This document shows, piece after piece, positions 22,899 to 31,115 of a stretch of 31,833 nt of DNA. A program made the translations under genes and the position numbers. This stretch comes from a virus. The stretch spans positions 1 to 31,833 of the IMG/VR virus record IMGVR_UViG_3300005882_000012. One strand, written 5' to 3'. The notes under the pieces were generated by a model that saw nothing but the letters and a program-made list of their open reading frames with translations, ran no database searches and had not been told where the DNA came from. The first letter of the stretch is position 1. Every line of letters starts with the position of its first letter.

Positions 22899-25502
22899 AT
22901 GGCAGGCGCTGTATATAATCCATTCGGCGGCTCTGTACGATATGAGCTTGTGTTAGAAGATGATGGCAATGGCAACCTTGTGTTAGATAACGGGGACGGA
23001 ACTGCAGTAGGCACAATAAATTACAGCACAGGCAAGGTGGAGTTAAACTACAATTTTGCAAACAATATTAATTCAGCTGTTTCATGGTTTGCTTCTTACC
23101 AGCAAATCGTAAGCGGCATCTTCCAGCAGCTTGCCCTGCCATACCGCTTTTCCATCGGCCGCACCGATGCTTTGCCAGGCTCGCTGCTGATCAAATACTA
23201 CACCGAAGGGGTGGACGCGGCGTGGTATGCCAGGGATAAAGGCCGGGGTGAATTGGAGCTGATTGCAAGTTTGGGCGGATGGCAGTCTGGGTCACCGTTT
23301 ACTCCGTCAGTAACCAATTTTGGTTGTGTGTATGGCAACGGTCGATGGCTTGCACTGATAGGAGAAGAAGATCCTCCAGGTTTTATAGGCGGGCAGGTTT
23401 GGACCTCCATTACCGGGCAGGAATGGGCGGTTTTGGTCGAAAGCACAGGATCTCGCGAATACTGGTGGAATGTGGCTTTCAAGGAAAGTGGGCCGGTTTG
23501 GGTGGCATGTGGGGATCAATACGAAAATTCCGGTATAGATGGGGATCAGGTTGGCAGGTCGACGGACGGGGTCAACTGGACATCGCAAAACATAGGAGGT
23601 CATTCAGGGCCCGTTTTCCGGGACATTTGTTATTCGCCCGATTTAGATCTGTTTATGATGGTTTCCAACGGTGGTGTTTATATCTCCGATAATGACGGCG
23701 TCAGTTGGAGTTCCCAGGTTAATGCAATCGGCAATTTGCAGTTCGGATTGGCTGCCACGTTAGACCTAACTCATATGCTGTTTGCTTTTGGCACAACAGG
23801 CCGATACCAATATTCCCTAAACGGCACCGACTGGACCGAAGGCAATAGCCAGCTAAACAATCCAGCTGTATGCGGTGCAGTGATCGCAGAAGATGGCATC
23901 AATACACTGATCGTAATGGATAGCGCTGGCAATGTGTCCAAAAGCGTGGATGGAATTGAATTTGTCCTTTTGGACGCATCTCTGAACGGATCCCCGGTCA
24001 ATATAGCCACGGACGGGTCGGCTCTTCTGGTTGTGGCATTAGATGATGGGTCTGTGGATGTGTCCGATAATTACGGACAGAGCTGGAGCAACGTGGTTTT
24101 AGGCCACCAATGGAGTAATGTGGTGCGGCATAAGGTCTTTTTTGCCGAAGAAACGGGCTGGCTCCATCTCAGTTTTGGCAATTCAGGGGATGCCGATGCG
24201 ATAAAGCCTTCTGCCGCACCTTTCGAAGTTATGACAGATGAAACAGGCACCGCCATTAAAACAGTCGGAGCATTTGACCCGGCCACCGGCATCGGCGAAA
24301 TTACCGCCGGAGACCTGCCGGTTTCGGCCTCGGCACGGTATTTTCTAACGCCCCGGAGGCTTTCGGATTTTGTGGTGTTCACCTGGGGCGCGGTGCCGGT
24401 TCATGACAATTCATTCACCGTCTTTGGCCGCACGCACACCGGGGCCATGGTTATGCTCTCAGAAGATTCGGAAAACCCCGGCACGCTCACAGGCGACGGC
24501 ACGGGCACGGTTAACAAAGAAACAGGTGTGGCAGAACTGACCTTTTCCCATGACGTGCGGCCTGAAACTATACGTATCAGCTATTCTTACGGCTCCATCT
24601 ACAAACCCGAATACGACGAAATCAACACCAGGGCACTGCCCTTAGATGGCCTGGTGCCTGTTGTGCAGGTCGGTGATGTGGCAGTGATTGTGGAGCATGC
24701 CCGGGCAAAGCTGATATCTGCCATAACAGATGCTGAAATGGCCATTGATATTGACGACGGAGCAGTATTTCCGGACCGGGCCATTACGGTAAAAATCGAA
24801 GACGAAGAAATTACCGGCACCATGAGCGGTGACACATTTTCTGTGACCGCACGCGGGGCAAACGGCACCACAGCAGCAGAGCATGACGCAAATACGGTCA
24901 TGAAGCTGACTTCCCGGCGCGAGGAAATGATTAACATCCTGCAGGTGGCAGGCAACCGGATCACAACTCCAAATCCCCTGGCCTATGATTATAAGGCAGG
25001 CGGTGCCATCCTGACATCTGCAATCGTTAAAGGTGATCTGTACGCCAGGGAATCAGGACATCATACGCAGGACGGCGAAGTGCCAGGATCATTGTGGATT
25101 GATTCTGACGATTTCGATGGCACCCCGGCTGACGGCACATACAATTTTGCAGACCACCCCTTGGAGCTTACCAACCAGGGAACCACCACCGAACGCTGGA
25201 AGCTGACCGTAACCGGCACAAGCCCTGTGACTGTAAACGTTGAGGGTGAATACTTAGGCATCATTGCAACAGATCAGGCCATAACATCTGATATAGCACC
25301 TGCAAACCCCCAAACCGGGGGGCAGTATTTCATTTTGCCGTCCGAAGGCTGGGGCGCTGGTTGGCAGGTGGGAAACATCCTGCGATTTGATACGGTCATG
25401 GCCGGAGGCCCTGCCTGGATCACCCGGGTTATAAATGCCAGGGCATCAGACATTCAGGATGATTACGCAACAATTCAGAGCAGGGGGGACGTGGCAGTAT
25501 AA
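22899..25502 (+). CDS. Tail-tip adhesin with beta-propeller (Asp-box) domain
   Basis: The protein has 867 residues from ATG 22899 (TGGAGGG eight bases upstream; ATG 22893 is too close). Residues about 1-65 look like the completion of the preceding gene's last module (DDGNGNLVLDNGDGTAVGTI, then NYSTGKVELN). Residues about 125-430 form a BNR/Asp-box propeller with STDGVNWT (221), SDNDGVSW (263), SLNGTDWT (306) and SDNYGQSW (389). Another beta module lies at about 500-565. Asp-box propellers in phage tails are often receptor- or glycan-binding. Sialidase catalytic residues were not recognised. It overlaps the next gene by one base (TAATG). Confidence 0.7.
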   Translation: MAGAVYNPFGGSVRYELVLEDDGNGNLVLDNGDGTAVGTINYSTGKVELNYNFANNINSAVSWFASYQQIVSGIFQQLALPYRFSIGRTDALPGSLLIKYYTEGVDAAWYARDKGRGELELIASLGGWQSGSPFTPSVTNFGCVYGNGRWLALIGEEDPPGFIGGQVWTSITGQEWAVLVESTGSREYWWNVAFKESGPVWVACGDQYENSGIDGDQVGRSTDGVNWTSQNIGGHSGPVFRDICYSPDLDLFMMVSNGGVYISDNDGVSWSSQVNAIGNLQFGLAATLDLTHMLFAFGTTGRYQYSLNGTDWTEGNSQLNNPAVCGAVIAEDGINTLIVMDSAGNVSKSVDGIEFVLLDASLNGSPVNIATDGSALLVVALDDGSVDVSDNYGQSWSNVVLGHQWSNVVRHKVFFAEETGWLHLSFGNSGDADAIKPSAAPFEVMTDETGTAIKTVGAFDPATGIGEITAGDLPVSASARYFLTPRRLSDFVVFTWGAVPVHDNSFTVFGRTHTGAMVMLSEDSENPGTLTGDGTGTVNKETGVAELTFSHDVRPETIRISYSYGSIYKPEYDEINTRALPLDGLVPVVQVGDVAVIVEHARAKLISAITDAEMAIDIDDGAVFPDRAITVKIEDEEITGTMSGDTFSVTARGANGTTAAEHDANTVMKLTSRREEMINILQVAGNRITTPNPLAYDYKAGGAILTSAIVKGDLYARESGHHTQDGEVPGSLWIDSDDFDGTPADGTYNFADHPLELTNQGTTTERWKLTVTGTSPVTVNVEGEYLGIIATDQAITSDIAPANPQTGGQYFILPSEGWGAGWQVGNILRFDTVMAGGPAWITRVINARASDIQDDYATIQSRGDVAV

Positions 25503-27439
25503 TGGCAGACCTTTCCGGATACAGATACCGATTTCCCATTTCGTTTGACCACACCAAGGTGGACACGGATCTGCCGTGGTTTCCCGTGCCGGTGGTGCTG
25601 GGCGCAGCGGTCGGCCTGGCCGAGAAGGATGTGACCGCCATTTTCGACGAAGTCGGGAGTGATTATCTCAAGATCGCCATCACCATGGCCGACGGCACAA
25701 CCCAGTTATATGCGGAGGTCGAGCAATGGGACGCGGCCACGGAAAAAGCCCTGGTCTGGGTGTCCAAGTCCGACTGGTCGCTGTTGAGTGTATCCGATCA
25801 GCAGGGGTATTTTTATTTTGATGCCACGGCCAGCGATAACACAGCTTATGTGGGCACGCCGGGCAACCGGCCGGAGGTGTGGAATAGCGATTTTGTTGCT
25901 GTTTATACAATGGCGCAAGATCCGAGCGGGGGCACGGATTGTATCATAGACTCAACGGGCAATGGAAACCATGGGACACCAGCCGGGTCAATGACTTCCG
26001 GGGATTTGGTTGACGGCCAGATTGGCAAAGCCATAGATTTTGATGGGTGGGATGATCGTAATTATGTTTCAGACGACAATTCCTTAGATGTAACTTCCGA
26101 GCTTTTCATTGCTGCGACATTAACGCCTGAGTCTGTAACAGGGCATCAAACGGTTGTATGTAAGGATTCAGACGACACTGATCTTGCTTTATTTTATCTT
26201 AAACTGTCAGATGCCGACAACTCCGACAAGTCTGGCTTTGTGTTGCGAGATCCATCATCCGATTCTGCTACAAGAATTTTTGGGGATAATTTATCTGTTG
26301 GCACGAGGTATCGGCTCGCGGCCCTTTATGATGGATCTTATCTAAGATTTTATATTGATGGGGTAGAGAAGGGATCTGCCAGCAGATCAGGAGACATCCC
26401 CACCTCTGTTGCTGATTTACAAGTCGGGTGTGGCTACTGGCTGCACGGGCTGGTCGATTATGCGGAGACTGCGATTGAGAACATACAGTTTGCATCTGCT
26501 GCTCCCTCTGCCGCCTGGATCAAAGCCGACTACCACGCCCAGACCGATAACCTGATCACCTGGGGCGACCTCGAAGACCTTGGCGCCAGCGGCGAAACAC
26601 CCACCGATCCCTACGAAGGCATGGCCGGCGCGCTTTGCACAGCAGCTGACACCGCAGCCATGGATCACCTGCACGGCACGGCCTATTCCCTGGCCGCCAC
26701 AGTCTACCTGGCCCTGTCCACGGCAGATCCGCTAAACGACGGCACCGGCCTGACAGAACCATCCGGCAACTATGCCCGCCAGGCCATATCTTTTAGCGCA
26801 GCGGCATCCCGGCAGATTGCAAATGCAGCAGATATTACTTTCCCCCTGGCCGAAGCCGCCTGGGGCGATGTCACCCACTGGGCGGTCTGCGATGCGCAAA
26901 CCGCCGGCAATGTGCTGGCCAGAGGGCAATTTGACGGGACAAAAACCGTTTCCGCCGGCATTGCACCGAAAATCTATGCCGGCGACATCTGGATCGCCAT
27001 TTCTGCCAGCGGATCAAACGGCCATGGCCTCACCGATTATGCGGCCAATGCCCTGCTTGATCTCATATTCCGGAACCAGAGCTTTGCCATTGCCGGGCTT
27101 GCCGTGGCTTTACTGGCCGCCGAAACAGACGACACAGCCGAAGACATAGCCACTGATTGCACGGAAACCACCGGCACCGGATATACACAAATAACAGTAA
27201 ACGAAGCCGGGGGCGCGTCTCCAGCATTTAACGCAGCATCAGACGGAGCTGTAACCAATGCCGACTTAATCGACTGGGGCACGCCAGGGCATGATGACTG
27301 GTCCACTGTTGCCGCCCTGGCCCTGGTCACGGATGCCGGCAAGGTCCTGGCATATGACAACAATATCACCGATTTTACGCCGGGTACTGCCGACACCGTG
27401 GCCATCCCGGCCGGCAGCTATCAGATGGCGCTGCATTGA
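25502..27439 (+). CDS. Tail fibre-like protein with DUF2341- and LamG-type domains
   Basis: The protein has 645 residues. The N-terminus (YRYRFPISFDHTKVDTDLPW, then KALVWVSKSDWSLLS and YFDATASDNTAYVG) matches DUF2341-type beta domains. Residues about 128-345 form a LamG/concanavalin-like sandwich (DSTGNGNHGTPAGSM, GKAIDFDGWDDRNYV, RLAALYDGSYLRFYIDGVEK). Two tail-fibre modules follow, about 395-500 (LALSTADPLNDGTGLTEPSG, WGDVTHWAVCDA) and about 520-645 with the same order of strands. Such proteins bind surface carbohydrates and likely set host range. The start overlaps the previous stop. Confidence 0.72.
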   Translation: MADLSGYRYRFPISFDHTKVDTDLPWFPVPVVLGAAVGLAEKDVTAIFDEVGSDYLKIAITMADGTTQLYAEVEQWDAATEKALVWVSKSDWSLLSVSDQQGYFYFDATASDNTAYVGTPGNRPEVWNSDFVAVYTMAQDPSGGTDCIIDSTGNGNHGTPAGSMTSGDLVDGQIGKAIDFDGWDDRNYVSDDNSLDVTSELFIAATLTPESVTGHQTVVCKDSDDTDLALFYLKLSDADNSDKSGFVLRDPSSDSATRIFGDNLSVGTRYRLAALYDGSYLRFYIDGVEKGSASRSGDIPTSVADLQVGCGYWLHGLVDYAETAIENIQFASAAPSAAWIKADYHAQTDNLITWGDLEDLGASGETPTDPYEGMAGALCTAADTAAMDHLHGTAYSLAATVYLALSTADPLNDGTGLTEPSGNYARQAISFSAAASRQIANAADITFPLAEAAWGDVTHWAVCDAQTAGNVLARGQFDGTKTVSAGIAPKIYAGDIWIAISASGSNGHGLTDYAANALLDLIFRNQSFAIAGLAVALLAAETDDTAEDIATDCTETTGTGYTQITVNEAGGASPAFNAASDGAVTNADLIDWGTPGHDDWSTVAALALVTDAGKVLAYDNNITDFTPGTADTVAIPAGSYQMALH

Positions 27440-27452
27440 GCGCAGGCGATGA

Positions 27453-29174
27453 ATGACCGATTACAGCCTGATCATATCCATATCCGCATTGACAGACAGC
27501 AGCGCGCCGGTGCTGGGGCGAGGGTTTGCCCTGCCTCCGATGATATCGGCACTGAGCGCGTCAGCGACAGACACGGAGATGTGGGCCGATGCATCCCCGG
27601 CAGTGGCGCTGCCATGGGAAAAATACCCCGGCGAAATCGATATCTCTCTGGAAACCCCATGGTCCACGGCATCGGCTCTGGACCGGGGAAACAACCTGAT
27701 CTGGGCGCTGCCATGGGGCCAGGTGGGGCATGTGGATGTTTCCACGGGCCTGCCCTGGGGCGTGACCGACCCGGCCGATGTGGACAATGCACTGCCATGG
27801 GGCGGGACCCTTCACACGGACGCAGATATTCAGATCCCGTGGCTGCAAGCCATCCCGACAGATCCGGACATTGTGCTGCCTTGGGTAAAGACCATCGACA
27901 CGGATGCGGACATAACGCTGCCCTGGGCCAAAACCGGCACAGTGGATGTTTCAACGGTGCTGCCATGGTGGATGATGCTGGCAGTAGATGTGGAGACCCG
28001 GCTGGCATGGGGCAAGACCCTGACCGTGGACGTTGGCGTCAAGTGCCCATGGTCAAAAACAATCGCCCTGGATGTGAGCAATTTTACAGGGTTTACCGAG
28101 GGCGAAGGCGAATACGTAAAACAGGCGCTGTTTAAAGACTTTAAACTGCCGTGGATCGCGGCCGCAAGGATTATCATGTATGAGCAGAACATCACATTTA
28201 CCAGGGTGTCAGATAGTGCAAACATCCGGCTGTTGTCAGCATCGGTAGACATTGACGTGGATTCATGGTGCTGGCAGATGCGCGTCACACTGCCGTCTAA
28301 AACCGATGCTGATTTGGTACGGCCGGACCCGGGAACAGGCGAAATGACCGAAGTGGAGCTGTCCATCAACGGTTACACGTGGCGGTTTCTGGTCACAGAG
28401 CTTTCGGAAAACTACGCCTGGGCAAAGGGCACATACAACATAACCGGCTATTCTCCGACTTACCTGCTCGGAGATCCTGGCCCGCGCATCACGCAGGCAT
28501 GGTCCGCACAGTCAGCAGAGGCTGTTGTGGCAGGGCTTTTGTCAGGTTCCGGCTACACATACACATGGAACCTGCTGGGAAACACCTGGAACCTGCCTGC
28601 CGGGTGCCTGTCTGTAGCCGATGCAACATGGATTGATGTTGTCAAAAAGGTTGCTGCTGCTGTAGGCGGGGTGGTCCAGACAAATCCAGCCGGATATGAT
28701 CTGATCTTGCAGTCCCGGTATCCCGCAAGCCCGAAAGACTGGGCAGCTACAACACCGGATGCAACATTGATGGCCGGAATCATGAGCCAGGGCATAGCGC
28801 CAAAGCAGCAGCCCGGATACAATCAGGTTATCGTGTCCGGCCAGCATTACGGAGTTATTGCAACTGTCAGGCGCGAAGGCACGGCAGGCGACAACCCGGC
28901 ACCGAATGTCACAGACCCCCTGCTTACCAACGTGGCAGTATGTACAGAGCGCGGACGGGTAGAGCTTGATGAAACCGGATATAACAAAGCTGATGAAACC
29001 CTGCTGCTGCCATTGCCCGGCCCCGGAAATACTCCAGCCTTACTGCTGCCCGGTGATCTGGTTTTAGTCCAGGATCTGTCAGCATCATGGCGCGGCCAGG
29101 TTAAAAGCGTATCTGTGGCAACCGAGCGGGCAAAAACGAGGCAGCAGGTAACTTTAGAGAGGGTCTATATATGA
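27453..29174 (+). CDS. Baseplate hub-like tail protein with nine 14-residue repeats
   Basis: The protein has 573 residues. Residues 86-211 are nine uninterrupted 14-residue repeats of the form LPW-x-K-T-x-x-x-D-[AV]-D-[IV]-x, with PW (once AW) at 87, 101, 115, 129, 143, 157, 171, 185 and 199; two looser PW units precede them. The C-terminal 350 residues (VELSINGYTWRFLVTELSEN, VVKKVAAAVGGVVQTNPAGY, LLPGDLVLVQDLSASWRGQV) resemble hub proteins of the gpD/gp27 type that join the tube to the tip, a similarity of pattern only. A 228-codon ORF that begins at 27449 in another frame is a shadow. The stop overlaps the next start (ATGA). Confidence 0.7.
   Translation: MTDYSLIISISALTDSSAPVLGRGFALPPMISALSASATDTEMWADASPAVALPWEKYPGEIDISLETPWSTASALDRGNNLIWALPWGQVGHVDVSTGLPWGVTDPADVDNALPWGGTLHTDADIQIPWLQAIPTDPDIVLPWVKTIDTDADITLPWAKTGTVDVSTVLPWWMMLAVDVETRLAWGKTLTVDVGVKCPWSKTIALDVSNFTGFTEGEGEYVKQALFKDFKLPWIAAARIIMYEQNITFTRVSDSANIRLLSASVDIDVDSWCWQMRVTLPSKTDADLVRPDPGTGEMTEVELSINGYTWRFLVTELSENYAWAKGTYNITGYSPTYLLGDPGPRITQAWSAQSAEAVVAGLLSGSGYTYTWNLLGNTWNLPAGCLSVADATWIDVVKKVAAAVGGVVQTNPAGYDLILQSRYPASPKDWAATTPDATLMAGIMSQGIAPKQQPGYNQVIVSGQHYGVIATVRREGTAGDNPAPNVTDPLLTNVAVCTERGRVELDETGYNKADETLLLPLPGPGNTPALLLPGDLVLVQDLSASWRGQVKSVSVATERAKTRQQVTLERVYI
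27708..28085 (+). repeat. Nine tandem 42-base repeats inside the hub-like gene
   Basis: Each unit encodes 14 residues beginning (L/I/C)PW or LAW. The DNA keeps CTGCC(A/C)TGG at most unit starts, but the units have diverged elsewhere, so the array is old or under functional selection. No unit is frameshifted. Confidence 0.85.
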
Positions 29175-29254
29175 ACGTCTGGAAACAATTTGAGCGCCTT
29201 CAAAAACCGTCCGGTCAGGATTTGAGGGTGGCCGAAGTTATAGCGGTCTATGAC
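29138..29254 (+). repeat. 117-base inverted duplication, tail-gene copy
   Basis: This segment spans the end of the hub-like gene, the ribosome-binding site and the first 28 codons of the next gene. It is repeated in inverted orientation at 31158-31274 with 113 of 117 bases identical. All four differences are third-position changes that keep the amino acid (Leu, Lys, Pro, Gly codons). Confidence 0.92.
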
Positions 29255-29401
29255 ACGGAATCATTGGTTGAAGACGCAGGCGGCCAGCAGTATCGAGCCC
29301 TGGGAACAGATCATTCAGCAGGACAGATGGTGTTTATCCGCGATGGTGCAATTATCGGCCAGGCACCGAGTCTGACAAACGCTGGCATAGTCTATGTTTA
29401 A
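29171..29401 (+). CDS. Small tail-region protein of unknown function
   Basis: The protein has 76 residues, starting MNVWKQFERLQKPSGQDLRV and ending in a glycine-rich strand region (MVFIRDGAIIGQAPSLTNAG). No family is recognised. It overlaps the hub-like gene by four bases, and GAGAGGGTC precedes the ATG. Its first 28 codons lie in a 117-base segment that is copied in inverted orientation at 31158-31274, where they continue into a different C-terminus. A tail-tip accessory or chaperone role is likely by position only. Confidence 0.6.
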   Translation: MNVWKQFERLQKPSGQDLRVAEVIAVYDTESLVEDAGGQQYRALGTDHSAGQMVFIRDGAIIGQAPSLTNAGIVYV

Positions 29402-29436
29402 ACTCTCAACTCATAACTCACTACTAACAACTGGTG
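29402..29436 (+). repeat. Heptamer-based repeat element, copy 4 (short)
   Basis: ACTCTCA, ACTCATA, ACTCACT, ACTAACA and ACTGGTG follow each other as 7-base units. Only the right-hand arm is present. As in the other copies, the end ACAACTGGTGT sits just before a start codon (ATG 29443). Confidence 0.8.
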
Positions 29437-29442
29437 TAAAAG

Positions 29443-29829
29443 ATGGCACAGCTCGAAACCATTGCATTAGACGACAGGCAGACCGTCTGGACCGATGAAT
29501 TTAACTGGTGTCCGGTGGGCCAGAGCGAGGAAACAGACATCCACGGCGGCCTGGTGGTTGAATACGTCAGCCCCAACGCTGATGGCCGCCCCGTGACTCT
29601 GGACCTGGGCTGGATAACCAAAACAACACTTGATGCCCTGGTTGCCTTGCGTGATGCAGAAACGCAGTCCATCATGACCCTAACCCTGCCGGACAGCAGG
29701 GAAATAGATGTGCTGTTTAGGCATGCCGATGGAAACCCGGTCCAGGTAACAGCCGTTGTTGAGCGGCCGGAATATGGTGCAGACGATCTGTTTGCTGTGG
29801 TCTTAAACCTTATGCAGGTGCTGGCGTAA
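29443..29829 (+). CDS. Conserved-looking tail-region protein, unknown function
   Basis: The protein has 128 residues, beta-rich, with QTVWTDEFNWCPVGQSEETD, VTLDLGWITKTTLDALVALR and a C-terminal strand region (FAVVLNLMQVLA). No signal peptide, membrane helix or catalytic motif is seen. It lies between tail-tip genes and the lysin, so a distal tail component is the most likely role. Its ribosome-binding site (GGTGT) is provided by the repeat element that fills the upstream gap. Confidence 0.55.
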   Translation: MAQLETIALDDRQTVWTDEFNWCPVGQSEETDIHGGLVVEYVSPNADGRPVTLDLGWITKTTLDALVALRDAETQSIMTLTLPDSREIDVLFRHADGNPVQVTAVVERPEYGADDLFAVVLNLMQVLA

Positions 29830-29830
29830 A

Positions 29831-30283
29831 ATGAGCATGCACCCCGGGCATTTGCGGAGAGTTATCGTAAGCGCGTTATTCCGGCACCTGGGCAGGGGCG
29901 CTGCATCTGCTGCAGCCGTGGAGTTGCTAATGCTCACTGCTGCAACCGAGTCGCGCCTGGGCACATATCTTTACCAGATCCGGGGCCCGGCCGTGGGCAT
30001 ATTCCAGATGGAGCCGCAAACACATGATGATTTACAGTCCCGAAAGGTGATTGGCAGATATACCAATGTGCCCCTAGCAGATGCCCAGCGCATGGCCTGG
30101 GATCTGGCATATGCAGCGGTTATGGCCCGTATCTATTACATGCAGTTTATTGAGCCCCTGCCGGCAGCAGATGATATACCCGGCATGGCTGAATACTGGA
30201 AAGAGTATTACAACACCGAAGCTGGGGCTGGCACACCCGAAAAGGCAATAGCTGATTATGAACGGTATGTATTGCGACTATGA
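29831..30283 (+). CDS. Lytic transglycosylase-like lysin
   Basis: The protein has 150 residues. LMLTAATESRLGTYLYQ (about 33-49), with a candidate catalytic Glu in ATESRLG, is followed by RGPAVGIFQMEPQTHDD. These are the E-S and G-x-F-Q-M motifs of soluble lytic transglycosylases and goose-type lysozymes. A helical second half (WDLAYAAVMARIYYMQFIEP) and YWKEYYNTEAGAGTPEKA fit the same fold. There is no signal peptide. Its place at the end of the tail block next to small membrane-type proteins suggests it is the phage endolysin; a virion-associated muramidase is the alternative. Confidence 0.72.
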   Translation: MSMHPGHLRRVIVSALFRHLGRGAASAAAVELLMLTAATESRLGTYLYQIRGPAVGIFQMEPQTHDDLQSRKVIGRYTNVPLADAQRMAWDLAYAAVMARIYYMQFIEPLPAADDIPGMAEYWKEYYNTEAGAGTPEKAIADYERYVLRL

Positions 30284-30407
30284 CAGCATTGATGCCATGG
30301 TTGCCCTGCTGAAGCTTAAATACGGCACAGACAGCCAGGAGCTACAAGATCGGTTAAATGGCCTGCTGGCAGAGCCTATGGACCAGAAAGGCGAAGATGA
30401 TGAGTAA
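30258..30407 (+). CDS. Small acidic protein overlapping the lysin end
   Basis: A 49-codon ORF reads MNGMYCDYDSIDAMVALLKL, then KYGTDSQELQDRLNGLLAEP, and ends GEDDE. It overlaps the lysin stop by 26 bases and the DUF1353 start by about 11 bases, filling what would otherwise be a 113-base gap in a compact operon. The amphipathic, acidic composition is protein-like. The second ATG (30267) is an alternative start. Function unknown. Confidence 0.5.
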   Translation: MNGMYCDYDSIDAMVALLKLKYGTDSQELQDRLNGLLAEPMDQKGEDDE

Positions 30408-30813
30408 TAACATCCGGCAGTATTTCCCGGACTACTTGCGTGTAGAGTCTATTTTCGGCGGCAAGTGGCGAAACTGGCGGCTGGTTTCCAGGTTTCGTTA
30501 TTTTCCATACAAAGGCAAGCCGCCCATTGAGGCGGAAGCAGGATTTGTTACTGACCTTACAAGCATCCCCTGGTTTCTGCGCTCGCTGATCCCGGTATGG
30601 GGCAGACATGGCCCGGCTGCCGTGATCCATGATTATCTATATGCTGTATCCGCTGGCAAGTTGTATGCAGACTGGATGTTTCTGCGGGCATTAAAGCAGT
30701 CCGGCTGCTGCGCGGCAAAACGATGGGCCATGTTTTTAGCCGTGCTGTGCTTTGGCTGGTTTGCCTATTGGAATCATAAACGTAAAAATAAAAAGGAGAC
30801 ACGCTATGTTTAA
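30397..30813 (+). CDS. DUF1353 family phage protein
   Basis: The protein has 138 residues from the first of two consecutive ATG codons. EAGFVTDLTSIPWFLRSLIP and, after GRHGPAAVIHDYLYA, ADWMFLRALKQSG are the conserved core of DUF1353, a family found in lysis and late regions of many tailed phages. A hydrophobic stretch near the C-terminus (MFLAVLCFGWFAYWN) is followed by a basic tail (HKRKNKKE), which suggests membrane association. Function of the family is not established. It overlaps the small acidic ORF upstream. Confidence 0.8.
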   Translation: MMSNNIRQYFPDYLRVESIFGGKWRNWRLVSRFRYFPYKGKPPIEAEAGFVTDLTSIPWFLRSLIPVWGRHGPAAVIHDYLYAVSAGKLYADWMFLRALKQSGCCAAKRWAMFLAVLCFGWFAYWNHKRKNKKETRYV

Positions 30814-31105
30814 AAAAATCGGATCATTTTTACTTGGAATCGGAGCATGGCTGGCAGGCTATATAAAGACCGCAGCTGCCCGCATGCTCGACGAAATCGG
30901 ACCCATCGCCGAAGATGTTGTGCGGCAAGTTGAAAAGCAATCTAATGGCCGAATGTCAGGCTCTGAAAAATTCGAGCTGGCCAAAACAATTTTGATTAAA
31001 AAATTATCGGCCAGGGGGATTGCCTTTACTGTTTCGATTGTCCATTCCGCCCTGGAGTTGGCTGTTGATCTGCTCCGGGATCGCAACCAGGAAGTAAAGG
31101 GCTAA
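30806..31105 (+). CDS. Small hydrophobic protein, possible holin-like lysis factor
   Basis: The protein has 99 residues from ATG 30806, with AAGGAG 8 bases upstream; the longer frame from 30752 begins inside the previous gene. An N-terminal hydrophobic segment (IGSFLLGIGAWLAGYI, about 5-20) is followed by a charged middle and a second amphipathic stretch (GIAFTVSIVHSALELAVDLL, about 70-89). Size, location after the lysin and two membrane-prone segments suggest a holin or lysis accessory protein, but no family was recognised. It is the last + strand gene and converges on the minus-strand ORF with about 10 bases between stops. Confidence 0.5.
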   Translation: MFKKIGSFLLGIGAWLAGYIKTAAARMLDEIGPIAEDVVRQVEKQSNGRMSGSEKFELAKTILIKKLSARGIAFTVSIVHSALELAVDLLRDRNQEVKG

Positions 31106-31115
31106 AAATACATTA

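Noticed and set aside
27449-28135. 228-codon ORF overlapping the start of the hub-like gene
   Set aside because: It lies in another frame across the 42-base repeats, and is rich in Arg, Gly, His and Pro. The overlapping 573-codon frame has regular LPW repeats and continues into conserved-looking sequence.
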